Shown: piece by piece, positions 1 through 13,660 of the stretch
How the letters are laid out: every line of letters begins with the position of its first letter
Position numbering within the stretch: the stretch's first letter is position 1
DNA from: Rhopalosiphum padi
Lineage: Eukaryota > Arthropoda > Insecta > Hemiptera > Aphididae
Direction of reading: 5' to 3'
Assembly: GCF_020882245.1 (NCBI RefSeq)
Contig: NC_083599.1
Coordinates: forward strand, 57,934,748 to 57,998,747
DNA length: 64,000 nucleotides
Notes under the pieces: model-generated
The model's database searches: none
The model's input: the letters and a program-made list of their open reading frames with translations, nothing else
What the model was told of the DNA's origin: nothing
Program-made: the position numbers and the translations under genes

Positions 1-3000
1 AAAAGTTATGAGTAATAATGTGCAAAAAAAGTTGTAAACATTATCAAAGTCACCCCAAACTACGGTATATAAGTTTTATAACAATAAAAAAGTAAAAAAT
101 ATATGTTACATTTCTCTCTGTATATGGTGCAGTTTAATATTTTTTTCTTTGTTTATAATTTTTCAACAACCTGTGGAAATAAAGGTTCAATATGCACATA
201 TTTTTAAAGGTAACAACTTACTCTACTAATTGAAAGTGTAAACAGTTCAAAAAAATTTGTATTTTAGCCGAAATAAATAATTTTATGAAGACTATTACAA
301 TATTCTGCCTTTAGATCTCTTTTCACAAGAAAAAATTTAAAATTGGTTCGATAAGTTTACAACCCTTATTAAATAATTTTTGAAAATTTGCAGTGGCGTA
401 ATTTCGAATTGGTTCTGGGATGGGATTGAGATTTGAGATATAAGTTCATACTATCGTTCTAGTAGTTCTATGCCCCCCCACACTACCCTTGACCATTGAA
501 TCTCATGGATCACAATTTTATATTAATTTATTATTATAAATTAAACGAGGTAAATGGTATAATTATGATTTTCAAAGACAATAAAGTAAACAATTAAATT
601 AAATTAAATATATTTTTCATAAATTATTATATCAAGTCAATTTTCCTTTTTGTTTTTTTCTCCAAAATATCTAGTAAGTCATCGGGATTCAACTTAATGT
701 CCGGATGCACTGATAACATCGTAAGTCCATTCAAGCGTTCCTATTAAGATTTAAGTTAGTAAAAGTTCATAATTATTATGTTATTATATTATGTATTATG
801 TAAAATTAACAAAATTATTTTTGATTTAACAAACTGTTATTATTTCTACACAACACATTGTAAGGAAGAAACATATTAATAATAATTATTATTACAAACA
901 TCCCTAATGTTACTTGGATATGCGGTCTACGTCTACAAATTATTATGTAGACCCTATAGTAAAGTACACATACCTACCTATAATACACAGTGATAGTAGT
1001 ACGCAGTGCGTAAATAAATAAGTAAATTCAAATAATATTAAAATATTATAATTATTTGTATATACAAAAAAAACTAATTAAGCAAATTAATAATACATAT
1101 ATAATACACAATGTCATAATTCAGCAATCTGTTAAATATTCTAGGGATACCAATTGCGAAGCTGTAAGATGGATAGTTTTTTTTACGAATTTTTAAAATT
1201 AATAATATATCATGTAATAGACAATCAGATAACCTAAAATTTAAGTCCAAGTACCCCGACTTACTCAAATTCCTAAATGATACTAAACTACACACTGCAA
1301 AAATCTTGAATTATATATATATGTGTGTTTATTACCCTTTATTTTACTTTGTAACTATAAGTTATAATATTGTAAAACATTTCCTTAATTATTGGAATAA
1401 TTAAGCTAAGTTTCTTGTAGGTAGCCAATAAAAAAAAAATGGTTTCTCCCTCAATCGTGCCAAAATAACGTAATTATTCATTATTATTTCATTATTATCA
1501 ACCCGTTCAACGGGCTATGGTAGTCGATAGTTGCACTAGCGAAAAACAGCATTTATTCTAATAATGTAACCACTGGCGACTATCAGCTAAAAATTTTATC
1601 TTGTGAACCTACTGGTTTCCTATTATCGAATGACTGCTGCGGTGGTCATAATATAATATGCCAGTCAACGCGTTGTATAAAAAAAAAAAAAAAACGTACA
1701 CGTATAACCCATCACGGCATGTCAGAAATTGAACGAATAGATGTGACCTATAGGGGTATAACAAAGCGAGACGAAACCAGAGTCACTCGAAATACAAAAC
1801 ACAAAATATGATATCGGTTGCTGTGTATAATGGAAATTTGGCGAGTTTTCCGATCGATCGCCGTCCGCATATTTTGACACCCGCGGTTTACGTCATATAA
1901 TACAATATACACAGAATATATTAATATATTATTATAATTATATACAGATATTTATTCTGTGATTCGCGTCACATTATGTGATTAAATCACTTTTGTTGTA
2001 TTTGTCGCTACTCCTCTCTGCGTTTCGCGTAATAATAATGTACGGAGACCAAACACTCGTTTTAACGCGCACCGGGTACCTTTATATTACATGTATAGTA
2101 CGTAGGTCCGCGGCGGTGCACCGTAGGGGGTTAGAAAAGATCGTTTCATTTTTATATCCTATACTACGTCATATTTTTACACAGACAAGGACAGGTATGT
2201 GTTATAATAGGCGGTCTCGTCGCGGCCAAAACTCCGATCCACCCGTCGTTTTCCTATACGTATAGCTAATATTATTATATATATATACCTACATGGCTAC
2301 ATGTATTTTTTGTACCTCACGAGCGGGACGAATTTTTTTTGTTAAAAAAACAACACACACCGTTTGCGCCCCGCGACGATTTTTATTCGAACGAGCACAC
2401 ATTATTATTATTATTGTTATTGTTATTATGTAATATTATATTATTATTATATAAACGTATTCTGCTTTATTGTGTGTGTATGTGTGTGGTGTGACATCGA
2501 GCGGACGACGGATGCATATTTCACGGTGGATGATAATATTATTATAATAATAACACGAAGATGATAATAATATTATTTTAATACCGTCGAAATATTATTG
2601 TAATAATAATAATATATGGTCGTAGGGATGTGGTGTTTTATTGTGGTCGACGAGTCTGGACACACACCGTGTGACACGAAAAAGGATAACTCGAGCGCGC
2701 GTGCGTCCGTTATAATGGATTCGGCCGGCCCCCACGCGCCGTTTTTCGTTTTTAATGCATTGGACACGGTCTTAGTCGAAGGGTTGCACAGATCGTATAC
2801 TGGACGGGCTTATCTATTTCGATGAAAAAATATTATAAAATAAAAAAAAGTCAAATACACAATCGTGACGACCATACGATATTATGATAATTCATGATAT
2901 ATTGTATCATAATATGATTACTGTCTTATTTTCTCACACGAATTTAAATGGGAGAAAACCTCGGTGCGTGCCATTTAAAAATTATAAAATAAAAAATTGC

Positions 3001-6000
3001 CATATATTATCATATGCGTTTAACGAGAACTCACGCTATTTCCCACCCCCTCCCCGCAAAATGCTCAAACGAACAAAAGGCGCAAATATTATAATTTTTT
3101 TTTTTTTATAGAATTGAACCAGATTGTATATTTTTTTTATCCACCTATCCACCTTCATTATATTATCATTCTGCTATTTATCGCCACAAATCCACAATCG
3201 TAGACAATAAATTTAAAAGTTCGCAACACACACGGAATAGATTATTCTATCCAAAAATGTACAGTAACCCTCTATTGAACTATTTAATGAACATATTTTA
3301 TCATTAAGTTTAAAAATATCTTTCTGAAACGTGTATTCCTAATAGTGATCAATGATTGTACCCAAATTCTTGAAGTTAACGTCTTAATAATATTAATTCC
3401 ATAGACTGCAGTTTACCGTGATATTGGCATACCATATAGTCCATATAGTCCATAAAAATGTACAAAATACACCTATAATGTAATGTAATGATTTGATCTT
3501 AAAGCAATACTTTTTACTTAGTTTTAGGTAATAAAAAATTGGATATTCATAATTAAATTAATGATAAAACAATAAATACTTAAAATACTTGTATGATACA
3601 ATACTAGTTTAATTTAATAAACGTAATAGAAATAATTGATAATATATGTAATTATGTAAACCTACATAGTATAATCTAAATACGAGAAACGGCTTAATTT
3701 ACTCCTAGCTGTTTCCAAAGTACCCGTGGCAGAAATGGTTAAATGGGTCATTGCCTCTTGGGACTATTTCAAACCGTATGTCTAACTCACATCCCACACG
3801 CATAGTTGATGCACATAGCATAGATCTACCATATTATAAAATTATCATTTTGCACCGAACAGGATTTAATAGATAGACTGCGTCTATATGCGCATGTTTA
3901 ATGAGTATAGCTTTACAATATATATATTATCCTACTTAGTTGAATTTTGTTATTTTGAGGAAACTGTTGTAGTTACTAACTATTAAAAAAAACCGTAATT
4001 TTCGATTTTTAAACACTAAAATAGTATATTTATAAAAAAAATATACTTACCTACCAAACTAGTATGATAATACATGATATTATATTATTTATATCTTTAC
4101 TCCAAAATAAAGTACCTAGTTGGTTAAACTATTTACCTTTAATGGGGTTGATTTTTTTAGATACTAGGTAGTAATGACTAATGGATTATTATTGACTTCA
4201 AATAATTAAATAGTTCTAATAATTGTTGAACAGCTGCTAAGTGTACAGTAGTTTATTGTAAATTTAGCATTTTTAATATGCGTCTTAAACTCGGGTCTTT
4301 GAATCTCAGAAAATTATGTTGTTCTATATTTTTCGTACTCTCGCACATATTAAATTTTTTTATCATTTTGTATGCGTGAAACACTAAAACCCTATGTCAA
4401 ACTTGTTGGTAAAAACATTTATCCTTTTATAATTTTTTTTATGAAATGTATTTGTACTTAACTTCTAAAGTACTACTACACATTAATCAATTGATAAATC
4501 AATATGATAATTTCAAAATATAGTCTGTTTATCATAACTTAAGTTTTAGCTTTTGTAGCAGCTATTCATAAGTCAAGAATACTCAAGATGTCAATATTGA
4601 TACATGTTGATGTACACTTTCAATAAAAATATTATTGTACAGAAGGTATGTGTAAAATAAGCAAACAGCATAATACGTTTGATGTACTTACTTTTCTATT
4701 TCATTTCCGTTCCAAACTTTTAAGGTAGCCGCGTCATGTCTCTTGTATACGTACCTATTTATACAAATACATTACGCTCATTACAATAAAACATATTTCA
4801 ACATTTATATAAGCATCATACTTGATCAATGATCAGCAAGAATGGGTTGTACGGGACTATAAACTGAATAAACTCTTTGCTGACAGGATGACCTCTGACG
4901 TATGTGTGCATATTAAGTGCACGTCTGTGTGTATTTGTTTAAGTATGAGTTGTTACTCGTTTTCTAAGAATTAGCTCCTATAAACGTACCTATACATTAT
5001 TTCATTATTATAAACATTTAGTATATACTATATACCTATGTATTACTAAGTAATATCCCGTTCCCGCTTTCAACGACCACGACGAAATTATATTAAATGG
5101 CGTTTATAATGTACCTATATAATAATAAATTATATTATAATGTTGCTGTAAATTATACGGTGCCTAAACGGCTAAACGCAATGGTGCTGTACAGCGCTGC
5201 ATTTACCTGCCTATATAATACATGCATGTGATGATATCGTATACCGTATATGCGGACACGAAGAACGTCAAAAGCGTATACACATCACATTAAAAGGGAT
5301 CCCACCCACGGAGCGCTACGATTATATTGTACAACCGATGGGATTTTCATTAGCGACCGAAAGGGATTCGGTGGTGGCCCGAGGGGGAGAGAGTGTTGAT
5401 TTATGTGTTACTGTATCAATAACATCACATTATTATCGTCGCTGGCAAATGATTATTGTCATAATAGGTATACGATGTAATCCATAATGTCGTACGCGTA
5501 ATCGTAGCACACTATACTGCAGACAGAGTGGTAAATCAACATTTTCTTGACAAGGTGTAGTAGGCATTATATTGTATAAACCTCATATGCGCCTGTATAC
5601 GAAGTAACTCAAGTAACACATTATCGTTTTCTTGATACGATTAAGTGCCGATCATTAATAAAGGTCGTCACTTAAACGATTAGCCGAAACGGCGGCAACC
5701 GTATAGGTACAGGGGAGTGTTTAAGAACACTGTATACGGGTGTTCCGAAGTTCTCAACGGGTTGTAAACGTGAGGACAAAAATAATGATTAACCTTGTAC
5801 GCGTGTGTTTATTATTCGGTGAGTCTGTGTAGCGTGCATAATAATATAATATCGTACATTATATTATTATGATTTATGATAATTCACAATCGACCGCAAA
5901 GAACCATAGAATTTGCACCTATAGATTCAAAATTTCGCAAATAAATGGTACGGAATATAATTATACCTAATTTATTGTAGGTACTTCAAAGAGTGATGAC

Positions 6001-7117
6001 TGATGGCTGATGAGACAAAAAGTAGCTAAATTTTCACCTAACGGTTTAAACTTTAAGGCCCTGCTTTATGATATTAATTTATATTGCATCGGTACGAATA
6101 ACAATTCTCAATTTTTCATGATAAATTAGAATTTAAAACTTATATTATTATTTTTACAACTACTATATTATTACTAAGCATATGTACACAGGATACAACA
6201 TAAATTTCTATATTACCATATATTTTTTTTACTTTTCGGAATGTTTAACCTTACAAATACAATATACATTCTGTAATTGGGCGAAATTTCCGTAAATAAT
6301 TAAACTTAAATAAAATTAATTAATTAATTAATTACAAGGAACGTTTGAAAATATAAAGACAGTAAATAGTAATTTTGAATTAATAATACCTTCAATGATT
6401 ATAGAAACCAAAGAATGAGAATAAATAAAATCCATATAAATATTGTATAATAATTTATACTTATTTACTATAGTTTTAATTTAATTTTAATTAGATTCGA
6501 TGTGCAAGTGATCTTAATCAAAAAATATGTTAATTTTAATGTTTGTTTATGTATTTTTGTAGTCGAGTTACTGTGTAAAAGTTTGTAAAAGTTGGTGGTT
6601 TTTGTATGCATGTAAGTGTGTTGGTGTAATATGTGTAAAATGTTAAGTTGTTAAGTAGTTTTTCGATAAATACTTTTTTTCTAATGTTTTCTGTGAGACT
6701 TCATATCTTTCCTCACTTGAAGTTTTATTATCGAAATCTATCTTTACCCACACTGATATTGATAACTGAAACATAAGACAAAACACAATTAAATAAATTA
6801 TTTTAATTTGTGAACTATAATTGTCATTTCTCATTAATACAAGTTTAATAATAGTTATAATATAATACTCAGTAGGTATTTATTGTATACAGTAATGAAT
6901 CTTACCTTTCTAGTTGCCATGATAAACTTTAAGTCTTAATACGATCTAAAAACGATGACAGGATGCTAACCAGCTGAATACGTGATGTATCTACTGCTGT
7001 ATTATCGTACTATTGCAAGTAGAAAACAAGAGGCACGAGAAATGCGAATATTCGTCCACAATTACAAGACACAATTACTGTTATATCTGCTGCAGTAAAA
7101 TAATAATAAACGGATGA
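1..7117. other. AT-rich intergenic DNA, no gene seen
   Basis: I see no convincing coding exon, tRNA or transposon end on either strand. Short ORFs occur but have low-complexity translations (Ile/Tyr/Asn/Lys-rich). Two stretches, roughly 1740-2850 and 5040-5800, are noticeably richer in CG dinucleotides than the surrounding DNA and could be promoter or 5' untranslated sequence of a gene lying outside the readable exons. There is a poly(A) run near 1679-1694 and several ATT/ATA simple repeats around 2400-2460. Confidence 0.5.
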
Positions 7118-7162
7118 CTGACGAGCACGGATATAGATACTATCTATATCCGTGCTGACGAG
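7118..7162. mobile_element. 29-bp miniature inverted-repeat element with 8-bp target duplication
   Basis: Positions 7126-7154 are an almost pure palindrome starting CACGGATATAGATAC and ending TATCTATATCCGTG. It is bounded on both sides by the perfect 8-bp direct repeat CTGACGAG (7118-7125 and 7155-7162). The same terminal sequence bounds the 305-bp fold-back element at 14684-14988, which also has an 8-bp duplication. I infer a member of that family reduced to its two terminal repeats. The 8-bp duplication suggests hAT-type mobilisation, but no transposase links it. Confidence 0.75.
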
Positions 7163-8429
7163 TGACGACGGTTATCGGTGGTGTTTTTGGATATTGTTGA
7201 TAATTTATAATAATAAAACTATTTTCAGCCGTTATTTATAAATTTGAAATAAAACCCATACCTATGGCGGAGTAAATAATAATTTAATATATTTTTGGAT
7301 TGCTATCAACATCAAAAGAACATAATATTGATATAATATATTATGTTATAAATGGGTGGCGTTTTTATTATTATCAAATATTCTTACGTTCTATTACTAT
7401 GTTTATTTGATGTATTTATATTTGGAAATACATACATTCGTTGAATGTTTATTTCGTGTAATAAATATTGATGTTTTTTTTTAACAAATATATTATGTAA
7501 AGTAAACGTTGTACAATTATGTTATTATTGTGACTTAAAATTAACATTTTAAGGATGTTTAAAAACTTCAATTGCACAGTGGGCGGGTAGCCACTGTAGT
7601 TGGTAGGCATTGTACGTCCATTTATGCTCGGATGGATTTTTTGGGAAACCATATTTATTTAATACTGTCTGAATGGCATCGATTGTAAATTGTGATGGGT
7701 TTATTGTTGTTGCCAAAATTTCCCAATTCTTTTTTTTTATGTTGTAATTTGTATATTTATGCATGCCTTCAAATTGACGATCCTTTATTTTCTAGTTATC
7801 TTCAAACAGCGTCTGATAATTAATTAAGGTAATTTATAATAGGTCACTTTTAGTTAACTTCAATAAGTAATATTATTTTTATTAAACTATTTACTGAAGT
7901 TAACATCGCAATAGCAGTATCGTTGACTAGACTACACGATTGGCAAAGTATGATTAATAATTGTTTCACCAGCTGCGATATTGTCCCACGTGGTTTTTTT
8001 AGTAATTTTAGGAATATTGCCATTTCTTACAAAGTTACATCATGAGAATTTTTTTTATACAGCACTGATAAATATTTAGAAATTATTATAGTCACTATTC
8101 TTCTTAGGTGAAGAGACATTAGAATATATTATTTGGAGAATTTATTTTGAAAAACGGTGAACATATGGAAAAAAACTGAAAGAAACGATGCAAACAGCAC
8201 ACGTATTCATATAGTGTCGAATAGAAAATGACAGTAAAGAAAGTTTGGTTAGGTATGCATCCAATTCTAAGATAATTGAACGTAAGGTAATTTTATTGAA
8301 CTAGGGTATACAATAAAGTATACAGTTAGATTACAAGTGCTTATCAGTGGTTATTTTAGCACAGCATTATGACGTACTTGAACAATTTAATATGACGCTG
8401 AATCATAATATGCTTATATACAAAAATAA
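7163..8429. other. Intergenic DNA, no supported gene
   Basis: The minus-strand ORF at 7549-7764 (71 aa) has a mixed amino-acid composition, but I recognise no family and no flanking splice sites. I see no other supported features here. Confidence 0.4.
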
Positions 8430-8607
8430 AATAACCAGCTAAAATGATAAGATTGCAAATATATCATAATTTTACCATCAACTTTTTAAACATAACGCTG
8501 AATCGTTATATATACAAAACTTAGCTTAACTTCAAATATTTTTCCAGAAATCACATTTTGAACATAAATATTTGGCATATTTTCATCATTTTAGCTGGTT
8601 ATTTCGG
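8430..8607. repeat. 18-bp inverted repeat pair
   Basis: ATAACCAGCTAAAATGAT at about 8430-8447 is present as its exact reverse complement near 8590-8607, with about 140 bp between. This could be the ends of a small MITE, but no target duplication is evident. Confidence 0.5.
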
Positions 8608-9034
8608 TTTTGAACGTAAGCCTATTTAACCTTTATTTTTTAGCTAAACTTTATGAAACTTTATTTTTCTGATAGACCAATTAATATGTGTTGAATAATT
8701 ACATATAATTTTTGTCATACTGCAATGCTTATTTTATTTTAAATGACGGCTATTCAAGATATAAGTTTATAATTCACCGCAGAATGGCAGATCAAAAATT
8801 TTTTTTTCAGTTATAAGTTCTGGACGCCGTAATTCTTAGATCTTATTTTTGAAACTTGTACACCAAGTAGCCAACGTGTATACTTAACTATCGATGTGCT
8901 TTTTATAAAGATGGTACAAAAATTGGATTTTTGATGAATTTTCAAAGCGAACACACTTCTAACAGAAATGTGATCAACCCCCCCCCCCTTTGAAATATTT
9001 CATTATTTTCGTAAAACGAATGTCTTTGTACTTG

Positions 9035-9686
9035 GAAAATCGTATAAAATCAATTTATGGACTTATAAAAATGGTATGAGTGCATTCCTCAGCGCATTTA
9101 CTATCGTTTTGTAGTGTTTTTGGAAACAAAAAGTCCAAATAACGGCCATCCGGAAGGTAAGTATAGGATTTATTGCCTTTGCTTTTGGCCAGCAGTATTG
9201 GATTTATGTTTAATCAAACCGTTTCTAAGGACAATATATTTTATTCAGCGTAGTTACACTATATATTTAATTTGGTAAAAAAAATAACACACGACACGAT
9301 TAATCTATTAAAATGCATTTTAAACACTTTGTCGGTTTAGTAGTTCGAGAATTTATTTCAAGGAATACCCAAAAGAAGATAACTCTTTTGGATACGGATG
9401 ATTTCAAGAGGCATGCTGAAATGCTCCACGATAATTACCGCGGACTGCCAAACATAGTTAGAAAGGTATGTGACGTGTTGTTCAGATGCCCACCGAAGCA
9501 CCTAAACATAAAAAAATTGCTGATTTTTGTGCGCTGGTTCAAAAAATCGTATAAAATCAAGTTTTGGACTTAGAGTCATGAAAATGGTATGAGTGCATTC
9601 CTCTTACCTGTACAATTGTTCTGTAGTGTTTTGAAAACAAAAGTCCAAATAACAGCCGTCCGGCAGGTAAGTATAAGATTTATCAC
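9035..9686. repeat. Direct repeat, 512-bp period, around a small ORF
   Basis: A block of about 140 bp at 9035-9173 recurs at 9546-9686 with the same order of landmarks: AAATCGTATAAAATCAA, GGTATGAGTGCATTCCTC, GTCCAAATAAC and a terminal CCGG(A/C)AGGTAAGTATA. The last motif resembles a splice donor in both copies. Between the copies lies a plus-strand ORF (9313-9573, 86 aa, family unknown) that runs into the second copy. It could be a partial tandem duplication of an exon-containing segment, or the ends of a short terminally repeated element. Confidence 0.6.
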
Positions 9687-10419
9687 TGGGATTTAACAAC
9701 ATAAAAGATGCCAAAATGAACAAAAAGGAGAAAACTTACGACTTACTGTCGACCTAAAGTTTTTTTGAAAGCGGTGGAATAAGGCTACGGGCGAACCACA
9801 TTTATACAAAAAAACGCATTTTAAAGACGATATTATTATATAAATTAATCATTTATTCTTCATTAAAATATTTTTGTAGCCTTTGTTCGTAGAGCTTAAT
9901 TTTTTTCGCGTTGTGATTGTTTTGTTCTACTTGAAATTAATCTTATTGGTTAAAATCTTCCATTTGGGAATTGCGTAGTGTAGGGCAGAATTTTCGATTG
10001 ATGATATTTATATTCGTAATGTTTGAATCTACCATACGGAAATTTTATGTAAATATCTTCTCCACCAATTCTTAAAATTTAGCCAGCCAGATATGTTTCT
10101 GTTGGTGATATGACATTTACACCTTCCCCGACCACATACAATTGCATAAAATCGCATAGATTATTTTGTTCTTCGACTATTTCTGTTCGCCTGCGGCTAA
10201 TTCAACTTAATCCTCACAAACTGCTTGTTCGAATAAGCACTCCTAATAGCGGTTGGTGCATTACTCTGTCTTACACTATTTAAATTATTCAATTGTGTAT
10301 CTGTCAATGGAACCGATTACTATTAACCTATTTATTGAGATGACCTAATTATTGCATAGCAGTATAAAACAAAATAACAATTAATAAATATGTCAATTGT
10401 ATTAAAAAGTAGCAATTAA

Positions 10420-10421
<2 letters not shown>

Positions 10422-10451
<30 letters not shown>
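10422..10451. repeat. (AT)n microsatellite
   Basis: About 15 uninterrupted AT dinucleotides in otherwise non-coding DNA. Confidence 0.9.
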
Positions 10452-10452
<1 letters not shown>

Positions 10453-10619
10453 AATAAACTGAAATAACAAATATAATATATAAATTTTACGCGAAGTAAA
10501 TGTTAGTAATAATAATAACACCTCATAAGGTATAAATAAAACAATAAAACATCAATTAAAAATATCACTGATAACAGTGTATAATATAATATATAAAATT
10601 GATAAAATAAATAAACCTG

Positions 10620-11210
10620 CATCACCGGGTGTACCAGATGTCCCTCGATGATTGACCACAGCATCCAACAGTACCACTGGGCGCACCAATTGTTCCACGA
10701 TGATCTCTTCAACGCCATCAACCTCAGCGACAATACAGCACGCACCAACGCCATTCCCAAGACCAATTACGCAAAGCTTGCGGGTCAAAGTGGTCAATTG
10801 AAAACAAATTGACACGGCGCAAACGGAGGGCGAAGAGTATACGCAAAGCCACCGAACAAGACTGTGCGTCGGCGCACAATATAATAGCAGCCGGTTAAAC
10901 GCGTTATTATAATAAAATAAAGCTCACAGCACAACAGGCGGCACGTTAAAAGCCGTAAAAACAAAAAAAGCTACGCGTATCGGCGATTGTACGACAAACG
11001 TGTCAGCACGGACGCAAAGAATAATACGCACATCGCGGAACGCCTAAAAGCATAGTAAATAAGATGGCGACAACGCGTCTCGGCGAGCGAATATAAAACA
11101 AAGACGTCTGCACGGACGGATGATAAAAAAACGACCACGGAGCCGGCATAAAAAACGGAGATTATAACAAACGCTATTACGGCCGGCTATGCACAAGGCG
11201 TTACCAACAT
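10620..11210. other. CpG-denser segment, possible promoter or 5' region
   Basis: This stretch is richer in CG dinucleotides than its surroundings, for example around 10840-11200. A minus-strand ORF (10552-10815) has no ATG start and no recognised family. Candidate promoter/5' UTR only; nothing in the sequence ties it to a specific gene. Confidence 0.25.
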
Positions 11211-11217
11211 TGACCGG

Positions 11218-11474
11218 TCAGTCTTGATCCAACACTGCTCTTTTCCGAGAAGGTAAAACTGGAATAGGCTCATTTGTTGTTGGAAATAGTGGGTAGTTAA
11301 ATGTTTTATGAACAGCATCGAAATCGTTTAATGTTTCACTAGCAGGTGTGAACGTATAGTTATCGATTGGATGGTATGTACTACTTATCTCGTTAAACAT
11401 CGTATGCATCAAAATCGCTCTTATAAAATCCAAATTGTCTTGCTCTTGGTTTACACGCGTTTGGAAACATAACC
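11218..11474 (-). CDS. Candidate terminal coding exon of an unknown gene
   Basis: On the minus strand an open frame follows a plausible acceptor (ttgtag at about 11475) and runs to a TGA at the low-coordinate end, giving about 84 residues with a mixed protein-like composition ending in a basic/acidic tail (RKRAVLDQD). There is no in-frame ATG at the beginning, so it would be an internal-to-terminal exon. I do not recognise the family and found no matching upstream exon. It may be a fragment of a duplicated gene or a chance ORF. Confidence 0.25.
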
Positions 11475-12843
11475 TACAAGAATAATAATATCTTTACAAT
11501 TAAAAATAATTAAGTTACGACGACACGACGTGGTGACATAGGTACTTACATTATCGATGTACAATACTGTTTTTTTTTATTCAATAAATGACATTTTATC
11601 GTATTTAAATTGTTTTATTGTTCTCGTAACTTTAACGGGTTGTGTTGTGTATCATAAAAGTGTATCCCGACGACGTTTGTGTCGCACAGTACTGTATTAA
11701 TGTACTTGGGTGTATATAATACATGATAGGTTTTTTGTAGGTGAATTGTCGAGTTAATAATAATTTATATTTATTACCGACATTCAATGTACATTTGAGA
11801 AGCGTTCACAGTGTATTTTATATAATTTATATCAAATAAAGGAATGACCTGTACTTAATTAATGATGAAATAAATATTTAAAAAAATTTGCTCCACTACT
11901 ATATGTATGATAATAATATTTTATGTTTTTAAACACGAAATAATGCAAATGTAATTAAAATATTATACTGTTGTCAACATTGGGATATTTTTCTTTTACA
12001 ATATTTAACATCATGGAAGGAGGAGATACATTTGGTAATTTCAGGTATTGTATATTTCACTCATAGTGATATATAGGCAATAAGTGCAGATAAATACATT
12101 AAATAATATGTAATATTTTTCTGTGGCAAGATTTATATTACCGTAAAACGAGGTGAATAGAAACACTTTTGAACTTTGGAGTATCATAAAAACTTTTCTA
12201 TTTGTGCTTTATAGACAATCAATACATCAAAATATTGGTCTCGTTGAATAATTTAAGTTTGTATATTCAAATTTATTTTATATTTTTTTTTAAGTGCTTT
12301 GTTTCTATTCCCCCGCAAGATGGTTTTTTGGTGTATTTTTCTATTTTACCAACTGAAAGATAAATAGAAACTAATATGTAATTAATTAATTTCAAAAATA
12401 CAGAGAACAACATTTACAATTTAAAACTTTTTAATTGAAATTTATAACTTTTTTTACATACCTATGTAACATTTTTTTAACAACGTATTTTTTTTTTTAA
12501 TAAACATTTTAACAAATTAGTAAACTAAAACAATATAAAAAAAAAGTTATCTACCATTACAAATAGGTACAGTCTTTAAAATATTTTCAATTCAGTCTTA
12601 AGGGTGTCTTTCCCGCATACAGACTTAATTTATACAGGTTATATTTTTGACTAGGAGTTTTACTTACAATTATAATTAAATTTCAATAAACCTCTACCGT
12701 AAGGAATAGGTTTCTCTAGTTTTCTTACTACTTGAGAAGTGCTAAACTCACATACATCACGGACCTCTGGAAAGCTATACACCATACCTTTGTACTCCCT
12801 TGTTGTTTTGCTTCTTAAAAAAGATCCAAAAAAATTTTTTTTT
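11475..12843. other. AT-rich intergenic DNA, no gene seen
   Basis: Long poly(A)/poly(T) stretches near 12480-12560 and 12830-12860. No exon, tRNA or transposon terminus could be supported. Confidence 0.4.
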
Positions 12844-13660
12844 TTAAATATTTTTTTTTTCTATAATTTGGCTAATGTAATACATATAACTTGAATTTTT
12901 GCTGCAGGAAGGTTTATAATTATCTGGTTCAAAACTTACTAATACCCAATCATCAACATTAATTTCTTCACTTGTTTTGACAGGGATTATGTTTTTGAAT
13001 GATTTTCCATGTTTTAACACACTAATTATTTCTGGTGAATCTACAATTGTTTCTTCTTCATCTGTGTCTGATGAGCTCGAAGAAGATGTCATAGGTTGTT
13101 CTAATTGTTCCACTTCACTTTCATCAGAAACTGTCTCAACACTTTTTCCAGGTTTAACTGCCAATATTTTTCTTTTCCTAGGTTTAGTTTCGACAGACCT
13201 CATATTCTTTAGAAATTCTTGGATTGATTAACTTAGGGCTTGAACTGGAGTATTTACACTGTCATCAACTGTCATATCCCTTGTATCAGATGGAAGCATA
13301 CTCAGCACACGGTCTCTATTGAACGTTATAATACCACATTTGTTGAAATTAGCTTTTATGTTTTCTGCTGCCTTATCTTTAAGTTTTGTGTGGTTTTTAC
13401 AGTAATAGTGGAAATCGGTCTTTTGGAATTGATACGCCCATCACCCTTTTTCCATTGTTCAATTATGTTGTGCCAATAGATTTTAAGTGGCCTAAAAAAG
13501 GCAACATCTAACGGCTAGGTGAGGTGAGTGGAATTAGTAAGCAGAAATATAAACTTAATGTTATGCATTTTACATAAACTTATTGAATCAGTGGACAAGT
13601 GACTAGAAAGATTATCCTGTAACCACGTTATTTCTATAGCACGTTTTTAGGTTACATCTA
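12844..13660 (-). pseudogene. Decayed pogo/Tigger-type (DDE_1) transposase, C-terminal part
   Basis: The minus strand encodes, with stops and frame changes, the end of a DDE_1 superfamily catalytic domain: a segment reading QDNLSSHLST..., then NSTHLT followed by PLDVAFFRPLK, then YWHNIIEQWKKG. The (Q)PLD aspartate is the third catalytic residue of this family. It continues into an open 119-aa segment (12844-13203) with a basic patch (RKRKI), a serine/acidic tract (SSSSSSDTDEEE) and a small beta-rich tail (VDDWVLVSFEP), the usual C-terminal layout of pogo-like transposases. The N-terminal DNA-binding part and first two aspartates were not found. A dead copy. Confidence 0.7.

Noticed and set aside
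1978..2265. 95-codon plus-strand ORF in CG-denser DNA
   Set aside because: No ATG at its start, no recognisable domain or splice context; likely a chance ORF in promoter-like sequence.
7549..7764. 71-codon minus-strand ORF ending in IEVFKHP
   Set aside because: The composition is protein-like but I recognise no family and see no splice sites or neighbouring pieces, so I list it only as unassigned.
10552..10815. Minus-strand 87-codon ORFs in two frames
   Set aside because: The longer one starts at GTG, not ATG, and the C-terminal halves are low-complexity Ile/Leu/Tyr sequence; a possible donor exists but no partner exon.
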